Of a stretch of DNA of 21,562 nucleotides, positions 21,452 through 21,562 are shown piece after piece. This DNA comes from Chloroflexi bacterium UBA6077. GTDB lineage: Bacteria; Chloroflexota; UBA6077. The position numbers and the translations under genes are program-made. The stretch lies in assembly GCA_002436065.1 (NCBI GenBank), contig DIXP01000117.1, positions 62,662 through 84,223 of the forward strand. The letters are read 5' to 3'. Numbering within the stretch: the first letter of the stretch is position 1; every line of letters begins with the position of its first letter. The notes under the pieces were generated by a model. That model saw only the letters and a program-made list of their open reading frames with translations, did no database searches and was not told the DNA's origin.

Positions 21452-21562
21452 ACCGAGTGATGAGTGAGGAAAACATATCATCCAATCACAACTCATCACC
21501 ATCTAGACGAGACCTGGTCCTAAATCATCAGGCAGCCTGCAAGTAGGGCTTGAGGCCGATTC
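21452..21562. repeat. Inverted-repeat spacer after gpsA
   Basis: GTGATGAGT (21457-21465) and ACTCATCAC (21491-21499) form a 9-bp stem with a 25-base loop, starting six bases after the gpsA stop. The GAGTGATGAGTG core resembles the argC-argJ spacer at 1322. No gene is seen in the remaining bases up to the window edge. Confidence 0.5.

Noticed and set aside
20423..21502. A 359-codon open frame on the minus strand across gpsA, longer than gpsA itself
   Set aside because: The opposite gpsA frame has all family motifs; the minus frame has no recognisable domain and is a GC-driven shadow.

Overview
The window is an ordinary, densely packed stretch of a GC-rich bacterial chromosome. It holds biosynthesis and translation genes, plus one regulatory operon and a sensor kinase. 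I see no transposase, phage gene, CRISPR array or toxin-antitoxin pair. The gene sets (argCJBD; hisS-prfA-prmC-tsaC-rpiB; FMN riboswitch-ribDE-ribBA-ribH; plsY/gpsA), a short dispersed palindrome containing TGTCATGCTGAGCG, and frequent GTG/TTG starts suggest Chloroflexota, perhaps near Dehalococcoidia. That placement is an inference from gene content; no marker gene was compared.

Layout. At 97-172 lies a tRNA-Val(GAC)-like gene with a poorly paired acceptor stem, followed by a hairpin. A near-consensus promoter (234-263) then leads into argC, argJ, argB, an unannotated 43-codon ORF and argD (298-5105, + strand). Together these cover the N-acetylglutamate to acetylornithine steps and the ArgJ acetyl recycling step of arginine synthesis. 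A 290-base gap before argD carries a palindromic repeat. A perfect 17-bp hairpin separates argD from a convergent minus-strand block.

Read in its own direction, the minus-strand block contains two units. The upstream unit (14189 down to 10074) is an amidohydrolase, an ECF sigma factor, a zinc-finger transmembrane anti-sigma factor and a SIMPL-domain exported protein. The downstream unit (9963 down to 5160) is hisS, prfA, prmC, tsaC, rpiB and an unknown 84-codon gene. PrmC methylates the GGQ glutamine of release factors, so prfA-prmC adjacency is functionally coherent. TsaC makes the activated intermediate for tRNA t6A.

From 14340 the + strand resumes. A promoter and a long leader precede an orphan PAS-type sensor histidine kinase. 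A near-perfect promoter sits at the very end of that gene and drives an FMN riboswitch, an intrinsic terminator and the riboflavin operon ribD-ribE-ribBA-ribH (16021-19725). A perfect 22-bp hairpin spans the ribH stop codon and touches the stop of the convergent plsY. plsY and gpsA are divergent, and both act on glycerol-3-phosphate for phospholipid synthesis.

The points most worth a second look are a His-to-Gln change at a catalytic metal-ligand position in the RibB half of RibBA, the defective-looking tRNA acceptor stem, the amidohydrolase/ECF/anti-sigma/SIMPL operon, the 43-codon ORF in the arg operon, and the long perfect hairpins without U-tracts at convergent gene ends. I do not find convincing evidence of a new biological system here.
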